Assembly (NCBI RefSeq): GCF_000719555.1
Contig: NZ_JOGX01000034.1
Location: 5,483 to 69,482, forward strand
DNA from: Streptomyces sp. NRRL F-5727
GTDB lineage: Bacteria; Actinomycetota; Actinomycetes; Streptomycetales; Streptomycetaceae
DNA: 64,000 nt
Direction of reading: 5' to 3'
The notes beneath the pieces are model-generated. The model saw only the letters and a program-made list of their open reading frames with translations, ran no database searches and had not been told where the DNA came from. A program made the position numbers and the translations under genes. Numbering within the stretch: position 1 is the first letter of the stretch; each line of letters starts with the position of its first letter. Below, piece by piece: positions 15,441 through 23,543 of the stretch.

Positions 15441-16978
15441 ATCTTCAGCACAAGGCGGGGAACTACGTGAACGCCTCGTGGTCCATGGTGCGGCTGCGGG
15501 ACCTGATCTACGACATGCTGGGTCTGCTGTTCACGGAGCTCAGCGCTCATGGCGGGATGGCGGGTGACGACAACGCCGGCCGGGCCTTCGCCGCCGTGTA
15601 TAAGCCGGCGGTGAAGACTGTCTTCGAGGCAGCCGGCCTCGCTCACCAGGTGATGGCGAACGGTGCGGGCGCCATGCTCAAGGCCACCGAAGACTTCCTC
15701 AAGCAGGAGAGCGCGATCGCTGCGTCCCTGCTCGGCCAGAGCGTGGGGCCTGACATCGGGGCACAGCCGGCGAGGCCGGACTGCAATCCGCGCACCAGCC
15801 ACAACGCCGAGGATCTGCCCGAGGTCGTCGGCGAGACCAGCTGGACCGACCAGTACCTGCTCAGCTCGCGCTTCCACGGTCAGCGGGACAAGCTCCGCAA
15901 GACGGCCGACGCCTGGCGTTCGGCGGCGGGCATCCTGGACGACGCCTACTGGGACTCTGAAAGCGCCTGGCGTACCGCGACCGCTCAGCAGCTCGGCGAG
16001 ACCGCCGCGGCTGTCCAGACCTTCTTCACCGTGTTCGTCGGCAAGACCCCGCCTCCCTCCGAGGTCGGCGAGGACGAGACCCTGATGGCGAACCTGCCGT
16101 CCGCCTGCCGGATGATCGCCCACGCCTGCGACGCGTACGCGGATCACATCGAAACGGCGCTGAAGCGGATCCCGGACGAGGAAAGCCCTCTCTTCGGAGA
16201 GCCGCTCGCCATCTGGGAACGACCGCAGTTCGGCGGCGAGGGACACGACGGCGGCCTGCACGAGCTCGTCGCCGGCGACATGCGCATCGCGCGCCTGGGC
16301 AACATCCCGCCGGCGCTCGACAGCTCACAGGCCAAGGTCCCCATGCCGCAGCCGGACGCGGGCGGCTTCCTGCCCCTTCCGTCCCTGCCGCCCTTCCTCG
16401 CGCCGCTGATCCGGGTGCCCCTCGTGGTCCCCGTGGGATACCGGCCGCCGAACGGACCCCGTATGCAGCCGATGGCTCCGCCGACGCCGCCGGACCCGCG
16501 CTTCCCGCCCCTCACCGTCCCCGAGCAGCAGAACTTCCAGACGTGGTTGAACTCGCTGCGTGCCGGAGACGTGTCCGGCGGGAAGCCCGCCGAGGTCGCT
16601 TACCAAAGGCGGGTCGCCGGATACCCCGAGTACGAGGTCCCCATCCCGCTCGGCATCAGCGCCAACAGCACCCTGATGGTCGACGGCTTCCGTGACCGCG
16701 ACGGCATGGCGATCGAGGCCAAGTACGTCAACAACCCGAACAAGCCGTGCTACCGCTCGCTCGACGAACTCCGTGCGAACCACCAGTCCGGCAAGAAGGA
16801 CTTCCTGTACGACAAGGACCGCAAGGAGCTCACGAAGTACAACGCCGCTCTCAACGACCCGCGCAACAAGGAGATGCGGGGCGTGGAGACGGTCACCAAC
16901 AACGCTGATTCCGTGGCCTACTGGCGCGTGATGATGGCGGCCTACGGCGTCAAGGGCTATGCCCGATACGTACCCTGA
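15437..16978 (+). CDS. WXG-type polymorphic toxin with REase-like C-terminal domain
   Basis: This is about 513 residues from TTG 15437; GTG 15467, with GGGGA at better spacing, is an equally plausible start. The N-terminal 250 residues are helical and resemble ESX/WXG100-type secretion domains (GMAGDDNAGRAFAAVYKPAV and later helical hairpins). A proline-rich linker (about residues 300-365) leads to a C-terminal domain of about 100 residues with STLMVDGFRDRDGMAIEAKYV, where D...EAK is the active-site pattern of restriction-endonuclease-fold toxins (Tox-REase type). The protein is probably exported by a type VII-like system and cleaves nucleic acid in competitors. The small gene behind it is the likely immunity gene. 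Confidence 0.8.
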   Translation: MNLQHKAGNYVNASWSMVRLRDLIYDMLGLLFTELSAHGGMAGDDNAGRAFAAVYKPAVKTVFEAAGLAHQVMANGAGAMLKATEDFLKQESAIAASLLGQSVGPDIGAQPARPDCNPRTSHNAEDLPEVVGETSWTDQYLLSSRFHGQRDKLRKTADAWRSAAGILDDAYWDSESAWRTATAQQLGETAAAVQTFFTVFVGKTPPPSEVGEDETLMANLPSACRMIAHACDAYADHIETALKRIPDEESPLFGEPLAIWERPQFGGEGHDGGLHELVAGDMRIARLGNIPPALDSSQAKVPMPQPDAGGFLPLPSLPPFLAPLIRVPLVVPVGYRPPNGPRMQPMAPPTPPDPRFPPLTVPEQQNFQTWLNSLRAGDVSGGKPAEVAYQRRVAGYPEYEVPIPLGISANSTLMVDGFRDRDGMAIEAKYVNNPNKPCYRSLDELRANHQSGKKDFLYDKDRKELTKYNAALNDPRNKEMRGVETVTNNADSVAYWRVMMAAYGVKGYARYVP

Positions 16979-17010
16979 CCAAGGGCAGCACACGATGAGG
17001 GAGCGAGCGC

Positions 17011-17454
17011 GTGGACGCGTCCGAACTGGCCGAACTTCGCACCATGTACGTCTTCGGACCGGGCGAGGGTTCCACGTGGGGCCTGACCTACGAGAGGATC
17101 GAGGCCAGGCTGCGCGAACGGAAGCCGGACACGTTCGTCCGTATCGACGAGGGGGACGAAGGTCCCGTGCGCGGGTCCGTCATGCACTTCGGCATCACGG
17201 TCGGCGAAGACGACCTGGAGGGCATGGCCAAGCTGTCCCCGGAAGGCATCGCCGTCGAGGACTGCACGGCCCTTGCCGCAGCGGAGTTCGTCAAGTGGCT
17301 GTGGAGCGTCGTCCCGGACGGCAGCAGCGTCACCTTCAACACGGAGTGGGGCCTGGAAGCCGATCTGCCCGACGCGCTCGTCCCCCACGTACCCCGCCCC
17401 CGCCTCGTGGCCACCTTCCTCGCTCATCTCGAAGCCACCGGCGGGCTGGACTGA
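17011..17454 (+). CDS. probable immunity protein for the upstream toxin
   Basis: This is a 147-residue acidic protein starting at GTG 17011 with GAGGGAG upstream, 32 bases after the toxin. It has no signal peptide, membrane segment or known catalytic motif. Small acidic cytoplasmic proteins immediately downstream of polymorphic toxins are usually cognate antitoxins. The family is not recognised; function is inferred from position only. Confidence 0.6.
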   Translation: MDASELAELRTMYVFGPGEGSTWGLTYERIEARLRERKPDTFVRIDEGDEGPVRGSVMHFGITVGEDDLEGMAKLSPEGIAVEDCTALAAAEFVKWLWSVVPDGSSVTFNTEWGLEADLPDALVPHVPRPRLVATFLAHLEATGGLD

Positions 17455-17514
17455 CAACGAGCACGTCCCTGGGGGCCACGGCCACGTGATCGACATGCGA
17501 AGGGCTTGGACACC

Positions 17515-18083
17515 ATGACAGAGAAGACCTCCCGCGTCTCGGGCGATGCGACCGGGGCCCCGGTCATCCTGAGCAACGAGCCCGGCTCGTTCGCCTGGGG
17601 TGTGCTGGCCAAGCGCCACCCTGCCCTCATCCGGCAGGTGCGAGATGCCTTCCCGTACGGCCGCCGACAGCACGAGGCCCCGACGCGCTGCTGGACGAGA
17701 CCACCAACGGAGTCATCGAACCTCTCGCTGCCGCGGATCACGATCGTGAGCGCTGGGCGGACTGGGGGAAGGAATACTTCGGGCACTCCTGGTACGACGC
17801 CCCGTTCTTGTGGGCGGAGAGCTACTTCTATCGCAGGCTCCTCGGCGCGGTCGGGTACTTCGGCACCGGCCCATGGCAGGGAGTCGACCCGTTCGCGCCG
17901 TTCAAGCGGGCCGAACTGCGCGGCGAGGCAGTGGAGGAGGAACTGCGGGCCTTGGACCCCCTCGCCGACGCTTCGGTCGAGGAGCGGGCTATGGCCCTGC
18001 TGCACAAGGAACCCGCAGATGGACCCGCGCCAGGAGCTGGTCGACTACCTCACCCGCCAGCTCGTCGGCCCCGCCGGCGGTGA
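17515..18083 (+). pseudogene. ARMT1-like (DUF89) protein, frameshifted and truncated
   Basis: The start is ATG 17515 (MTEKTSRVSG). Residues such as PVILSNEPGSFAWGVL and HPALIRQVRDAFPYG match N-termini of ARMT1-like damage-control phosphatase family proteins of actinomycetes. The frame breaks near 17681-17686, where one base appears to be missing. It resumes in another frame as ALLDETTNGVIEPLA and on through YFGHSWYDAPFLWAESYFYR to about 18010. The family is normally near 350-400 residues; here similarity stops after about 165, exactly where the drmA-like reading begins. The remainder was probably lost in a rearrangement. Confidence 0.7.
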
Positions 18084-19760
18084 CGACGAGGTACTCGACG
18101 CCCCGCCGGACCGGCAGTACCTGATGGGCACGCTCTACCCGCAACAGGCGGACCGTCAGCGCTGGCTCGACCTCGCCGCCGATGACCCCGAGGCACCCGG
18201 TGCCGAGCAGGACGCCCCCGACGTTGACCCGGCCCCCGACCCCGTGCCCGAGACCAACAGCTGGCTACCCGCGTCCCTCGGTATCAGCTTCTACACCGAT
18301 GCCGTGGACGGCGAGGTGAGCTGCGCCGCCGCCCGCTACGAGACGCAGCGGAACGAACCCGGGCGCGGGCGGCGCTGGCAGCGCATCCCCCTCAGGTCCA
18401 GACACACACGATCGGCCCCGACCGGGAGGAGGTGCCCGTCTTCGACGGCCGCGCGAAGATCCAGCTGACCCGCCGTTCCTACGGCGCGGGCACCCTCATC
18501 ACCGTGGCCCTGGTCAACGACAAACCCCACGACCCTGCCGACGACAAGGCGCCGGACTGGGACGACATGCTGTTCCAGTGCCAGCTCAGCGTCCGCCCCG
18601 CCGATGGCGCCGTGCTGCCCTATCCCAGCGTCCGGCTCGCCAGCCGCGATCCCGAGGAACGCGAACTGCGCCTCCAATACCGGCACGTCGTCACCCATGC
18701 CGTCGGCCACGGCTGCGCGGTCCGCGAAGACCACGGCGAGGACGGCGGTGTTGAACGCCTCATCTGCGAAGCCCTGCCACACGCCGAGGTACCCGCCATC
18801 CGGGCCGGCGGCCCGCTCGACGCCCCCGCGCTCACCATCTCCCACCTGGCCGACCCGGCCGTCGGCAGGGACCAACTCCGCGTGGAGCTTCCCGAGTTCG
18901 CCGCCGCGTACCACGCCTGGTACGTGGGCCAGCGCTCTGTCGAGGTGCCGCCATGGGGCCGGGAAGCCGCGGAGGGGATCCTCGACCGGGTACGCAAAGC
19001 GGTCACCCGCATCGAGGCCGGCGCACCCTGTGCGACCCCGACCGCCCCGAACTCCTCGACGCCTTCCGCATCGCCCAGCGCGCCATGCTGCTGCAGATGC
19101 GGCACTCCGCTCCCGACCAGGCCGGTCAGCGGCGCCACCGCGCGGACACCGTGGCCCTCGACCCGCCCGTCTGCCCCGAGGCCACCTGGCGCCCCTTCCA
19201 GCTCGCCTTCTTCCTCCTCGCCCTCGACGGCGTCGCCGACCCCGGACACCGCGAGCGCGAGACCACCGATCTGATCTGGTTCCCCACCGGTGGTGGCAAG
19301 ACCGAGGCGTATCTGCTCCTGGCCGCCTTCACCATCGCCCTGCGCCGGATCCGCGGCGAAGGCGGCGGGACCACCGTGCTCAGCCGCTACACCCTCAGTC
19401 TGCTCACCACCCAGCAGTTCCAGCGCGCCGCCACCACGATCTGTGCTCTGGAACACCTTCGCCGCACCGAACCCGGACTCGGCCTCGGTGGCGAGCCCAT
19501 TACCATCGGCCTGTGGGTCGGCGACACCACCACCCCGAACAAGTTTCAGGCGGCCAAGGACGCCTTCGACGAGCAGCGCGAGGCCAGCCACCCCGAGGAC
19601 GTCTTCATTCTCGACCGCTGCCCGTGGTGCGGCACCCGCATCCTGCCGCCGACCCGGTCCAGCGTCCGCTCCGACTACGGAGTCCGCGCCGAAACAGACG
19701 AGTTCACCTTTTACTGCACCCTGACGAGTGCGCCTTCCACGACGTCCTACCCGTTGTTCG
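18019..19760 (+). pseudogene. drmA-like DISARM helicase, multiply frameshifted and truncated
   Basis: Reading begins at ATG 18019 with a DrmA-type N-terminus (LTRQLVGP, PPDRQYLMGTLYP, SWLPASLGISF). The coding frame shifts near 18395 (into QVQTHTIGPDREEV), near 19025 (into [14 protein letters not shown]) and near 19715 (into [13 protein letters not shown]), each looking like loss of one base. The helicase region has [14 protein letters not shown] (Walker A), [16 protein letters not shown] and a CPWCG zinc-knuckle segment. Similarity ends at about 19760, where an IS5-type transposase begins on the other strand. DrmA is the helicase of DISARM anti-phage systems. No drmB, drmC or methylase gene is visible, so this is a relic. 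Confidence 0.75.
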
Positions 19761-20395
19761 ACTGGTGCCCGCGCCGCGGACAGGGCGCGGTTGATCGTTC
19801 GTTGGGTCGTGGTTAGGTCCCGGTTCGGGAGCCGTTTGACTGGTGTGGTCACCCAGGGGCCGGCGCCGATGTAGGCGCGATCGGCGAGGACGGGGACGCC
19901 CTGGCGTTCGCAGATCCGGATGATGCGGTGGGTGCGGGCCGCGGTCAGGTCGTGGGTGCGGCCGGGCAGCGTGGGCGAGATCCACAGCAGCCTGCCCGCG
20001 GGAACCGCTACGACCTGCACGTTCACGCCGTGGCGGCGGTGCTTCTGGGAGAAGTCCGCCCGGCTGTCGCCGACGCGGTCGCACTCGGCCAGCGTCCCGT
20101 CGAGCAGGACGAACTCCGGATCGTCCTCGCGCAGGACCCGCAAGAGGCCCGGTGCCTGGACGGACAGGTGCTGGATGACGGCCTTGACGTAGGCGTGGGC
20201 GGTGCCGACGGATATGCCGAAGCCTGCGGCGATCTGCGCCAGCGTGTCGTGCCGGCGCAGGTAGACCAGGCCCACGAGGGCACGCTGATGGGGCGGCAGC
20301 TTGCAGCGCCGGTCACCCTCACGGGTGACGATGAGCATGGATACCCACTCGACCAGAGCATGAGGCAGGTCGAGTGCGGCAGGATGGGGAACCAA
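19758..20395 (-). mobile_element. IS5-family transposase, 3'-truncated
   Basis: The transposase reads from TTG 20395 (AGGAG upstream) with [15 protein letters not shown], a helix-turn-helix-like [18 protein letters not shown], and the catalytic region [12 protein letters not shown]...[23 protein letters not shown]. These match DDE transposases of Streptomyces IS5-type elements. The sequence stops at [13 protein letters not shown]; the usual C-terminal segment with the last acidic residue is absent, and the drmA relic follows on the other strand. It is therefore an inactive fragment, inserted in or recombined with drmA. The terminal repeat on the transposase start side is not certain. Confidence 0.8.
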
Positions 20396-20479
20396 CAGGG
20401 CTCCTGTGCCGATGGGTTGAGACTTCGACACCTCCCTCAACGGCGCGGGAGCCTTGTGCGTTGCGGTCCACATCCTGAC

Positions 20480-20856
20480 TCGGCCCGCGTCACTCGATCA
20501 GTGGCCACTCTGAAAGAACTCAGTGGCTACGGGACGGTGCTCCAGTGGCTGGCTCGCGGGCTGCGCGGATAGGTGGGGACGACGTGATGCTCCTCGGGAC
20601 GTGTGGTGCGGGACCGAACGGCCCCCGCACCACACCGGATCCCGCATCCTGTCACCGCCTGGACGGGCAGTACGCTCCCGGCGGCCGACGGAGTGCTCAC
20701 ATCCGCGAACTGGCCCTGCCCTGTTCGACGAGGCGTCCGAGGCGTTACATGTTGACACCGTCAAAACGACTCAGGGTCGTGACGGACCCATGTCCCGTTC
20801 GGCGGCGGAGTAGGTTCAACGCAGGCAGTGCGTCGTTGTGACGACATCGTTGGACT
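20480..20856. other. intergenic stretch, no gene recognised
   Basis: About 375 bases between the IS fragment and the lower-GC gene. Short open frames exist on both strands but lack ribosome sites or recognisable motifs. A 10-base direct repeat (CAGTGGCYAC) near 20501-20531 may be a remnant of the IS end. Confidence 0.5.
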
Positions 20857-22320
20857 TTACGTCCATCCGATATTTACTCCTAGGTGATATCGGGCCATGT
20901 CGTTCAGCGCTGCGGTTTCATCAGGATTTCGAAATGGTGCCGCTGGTAGGTGATCGCGGGCTAGAGGGCCGACCCCATTCACGACGTCGTCGTATGCCGA
21001 TGAGATGGCAGAACCGATGAGTAGGTCAGTGGCCTCGTCGAGAGTAAGGCGATTGGCAGGCCAGCCGTACACTCCGTCGTTGATGACTTTCAGAGGTGGG
21101 AAGAACCACCATGGGTAGTCCGGAGCCTCTGCGTCCAGCAGGCGATATCCGTCAGTGTCGATCAACAAGGAGCCGAAGTGGGATATTGATCTGACATCCG
21201 CGCGTCGCTCTCTGTGAAGTCGATCGGCTGAGAGGAGTGGGATGCCCATCATCCTTCGCGCAAAGGGGCGTCTGGGGTCCGCGACGTCACGCAGGTCTGA
21301 GTCCTCCGTCAGTTGGCAATCGATCGACCCCACGCGGACATCACTCACTCGAGTGACCGTGCTGAAGAAGTCGCTGACGTGGTCAATCGTGGGCCGTGTA
21401 TTGACTGCCTCTGAATGCCTATAGGCGCGACGCTCTGCCATTTCTGCCGCCGCGAAGAGGAATCGATATGGCGGGTAGAGTTCGCGCCAGTCAATGGTGC
21501 GTACGCCCTTGTGTAGGCCAGGTACTGGAGGGTTCAAGGCGAAGTCGATAAGAGTCAGAACTTCAGAATGAGAGAGGCTTCGGCCTGCCATGGACTCTGC
21601 GAGGCGGTAGGGTTTCCCGTATTCCCCTCTCCTATTTATGTCCCACATTCTCTGGAGTCCTCGATCCATGATTTCTGGATAAGGTCCGCGGAAGAGGTAG
21701 CCCTCGTCCAGTAGGCCCGCGCACTCAAGGAGGAGTCGCGTTGTGATCGGCTCGTCGCCTCCAAGGAGGGGTTCGAAACTATGCACGTGAGCATTTTCTT
21801 CATTCCTCAGAGGCAACATACCCCTTCCGGCCCATTGCCTCCAGGTCGTGTGCAAAGCCAGGGTTAGCGAGTCCTGCATTGCTTCCTGGTTTATTTTGGA
21901 CCAGTTGAGAGGCTCGAAGCCGAGGAGGATTGAGTAGGTGCGATGCAGGGACAGCCATGTGAGGCAGTGGTCAGCTATTTCGCTTCCGAGTGAATAGGCG
22001 CTCGCCTTACGATTCCAAGCGAAGAGGGGAATTCCATCGTTGCGGTGCTTCTCGAAAATGGCTCGGTCGTTACCGTCGAGGTTACGGATCGAATAGTCGG
22101 CCAGAGAGTCCCGGGTAGCACGTAGAAAAGTGAGAAGCACGCCAATGGTAGAGCCGTGGAATCGAGCCCAGTGGCTCGTCTCGTGCGCATGGATCAAGTT
22201 CCACGACATGAGCGACGTGACTGGATCATTGGGATTGTCGCGGATATTGTCGTGAAATAGGAGGTGGCTTCTTAGATTTAATTGAGCGCCAGTTGTGCTG
22301 TGCAGGACCGGAGAGCTCAT
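20857..22320 (-). CDS. HETSH-motif protein of unknown function, lower-GC
   Basis: This is a 487-residue protein starting at ATG 22320, with AGGA upstream. The coding sequence is visibly less GC-rich than its surroundings and uses many A/T-ending codons, a sign of transfer. Near the N-terminus IHAHETSHWARFHGST contains HExxH (H46-E47-T48-S49-H50), the metal-binding motif of zinc metalloproteases. I recognise no other domain; there is no signal peptide. It lies 24 bases downstream of a small gene and between mobile-element relics. A peptidase effector of a conflict system is a reasonable guess, but only the HExxH motif supports it. Confidence 0.7.
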   Translation of the reverse strand: MSSPVLHSTTGAQLNLRSHLLFHDNIRDNPNDPVTSLMSWNLIHAHETSHWARFHGSTIGVLLTFLRATRDSLADYSIRNLDGNDRAIFEKHRNDGIPLFAWNRKASAYSLGSEIADHCLTWLSLHRTYSILLGFEPLNWSKINQEAMQDSLTLALHTTWRQWAGRGMLPLRNEENAHVHSFEPLLGGDEPITTRLLLECAGLLDEGYLFRGPYPEIMDRGLQRMWDINRRGEYGKPYRLAESMAGRSLSHSEVLTLIDFALNPPVPGLHKGVRTIDWRELYPPYRFLFAAAEMAERRAYRHSEAVNTRPTIDHVSDFFSTVTRVSDVRVGSIDCQLTEDSDLRDVADPRRPFARRMMGIPLLSADRLHRERRADVRSISHFGSLLIDTDGYRLLDAEAPDYPWWFFPPLKVINDGVYGWPANRLTLDEATDLLIGSAISSAYDDVVNGVGPLARDHLPAAPFRNPDETAALNDMARYHLGVNIGWT

Positions 22321-22344
22321 TGGGAATCCTATTCTCTGCTGTAG

Positions 22345-22629
22345 CTACTCATCATTCTCGTGTTCGATTGGATCGACGGATTCTACAGAGCCGCGGTCAC
22401 GGGCTCGGTCAACGAGAGCTCGGATCGCGTCGTACAGGCCATTGGTAGCAACTCCTGCCGCTACCGAGATGACGATGTCCGCCAACTGCCCGTGATGCAG
22501 TGAATCGCTCTGCGTCTCTCGGTGTGTGACTTCGGCCGTGCAATGCTGGCTCAGTTCTGGGGATTCCCGGATCTCTTCCGCCAAGAGTTGCAGGTTGGCC
22601 GCCCCTCCGCGGTACATCAGCTTGATCAT
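22345..22629 (-). CDS. small protein, possible effector-associated component (EACC1-like)
   Basis: This is a 94-residue protein; ATG 22629 (MIKLMYRGGAANLQ) is preferred because the longer frame upstream is out of character. The pattern is an N-terminal strand, a helix (LQLLAEEIRESPELSQH), a second strand, then a glycine/alanine-rich segment (LADIVISVAAGVATNGLYDAIRAL) and a charged tail. This resembles from memory the effector-associated constant component proteins paired with varied effectors in actinobacterial conflict systems. It is upstream of the HETSH protein in the same orientation with low-GC codon use. The family call is tentative. Confidence 0.5.
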   Translation of the reverse strand: MIKLMYRGGAANLQLLAEEIRESPELSQHCTAEVTHRETQSDSLHHGQLADIVISVAAGVATNGLYDAIRALVDRARDRGSVESVDPIEHENDE

Positions 22630-22785
22630 GAGAGGAGCATACGAGGCGTGAGGATGGCGAGTCGGAGGATCGCGAAAGCCGACGGACGGGCACTGTGGGG
22701 CAAAGCTGCCCATCTGGTGCGTCTTCGCAGCGCAGCCTCAGCTGTGACGGGTGACCTTCTGGCATGCCCCCCTCAACCTCCATCT

Positions 22786-23204
22786 TCACCGATGGACGTG
22801 CCGGATCTTCCAGTTCGTCCCCCGGCGCTGCCCCCTTTTGCGGGCGCCGGCGGCGTGCTGGTGAGCTCGGCTGACCGTGGAGTCGACCGACACGGTCCAC
22901 TTCAGCTCCGACGGAGTCGTCACGGACCTGGACCTGTTCGAGCAGGCGGGCCCAGGTGTCGTCCGCCTCCCGGCGAGCAAACCGTTCATAGGCCGTCTGC
23001 CACGGCCCGTAGCGTTCCGGCAGGTCACGCCACGGAGCACCGGTCCACAACCGCCACAACACCCCGTTTGATCACCTGCCGGTGATCCCTCCACGGCCGC
23101 CCACGATCATCAACACCCGGCAGCAGGGGCACTATCCGCTCCCACGCCGCATCCGTCAGCTACCCACGACCCACCACAAGATCAATTATGAGACAGGTCC
23201 TAGA
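22786..23204 (-). mobile_element. IS5-type transposase remnant
   Basis: Reverse-strand pieces read LTDAAWERIVPLLPG, then in a second frame LWRLWTGAPWRDLPERYGP through LLEQVQVRDDSVGA, then in a third WTVSVDSTVSRAHQHAAGAR. Together they are the N-terminal half of a typical Streptomyces IS transposase, with the first catalytic Asp (SVDST). Two frameshifts and loss of the C-terminal half make it inactive. The sequence near 23183-23204 (AGACAGGTCCTAG) could be the outer IS end. Confidence 0.7.
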
Positions 23205-23543
23205 ACACTCAAGGGGTTTATGGCTCACAAGGGCGCCTTCTACGTGGTCGGTTGGTCCGATGCCAGGCTGTACCTGGAGTTGAACGCATGAATGCCGGCG
23301 GTAGGGTCGGGGTTGTCCTAACGGAGGTTGGCGGACACCAACAAGGACAACCCGCGGCGCCAGGTACGGCTGAGCTTCCTGGGCTGAACGAGCCGGTCGG
23401 AGCCCCGTTCAGCGGCCCCCGACAGGCGGTGCGCGGAAGAAGGGAACCCGCGGTCCCCTCGATCGGGTGACAGCCTTCGTGCGGCCGGTTCCGGCGGCCG
23501 AGGCCCCCCTAGCCTGGTCGTCGGTCTACTTCCACGCGGGGGG
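23205..23543. other. intergenic stretch, no gene recognised
   Basis: About 340 bases between the IS remnant and the CHAT gene. A 23-codon open frame at 23220-23291 has no support. The promoter of the CHAT module is probably here, but I see no clear element. Confidence 0.4.

Noticed and set aside
20523..20841. Small plus-strand open frames after the IS fragment
   Set aside because: No ribosome site, no motif, and Arg/Gly/Ser-rich composition in two overlapping frames; they look like non-coding sequence.
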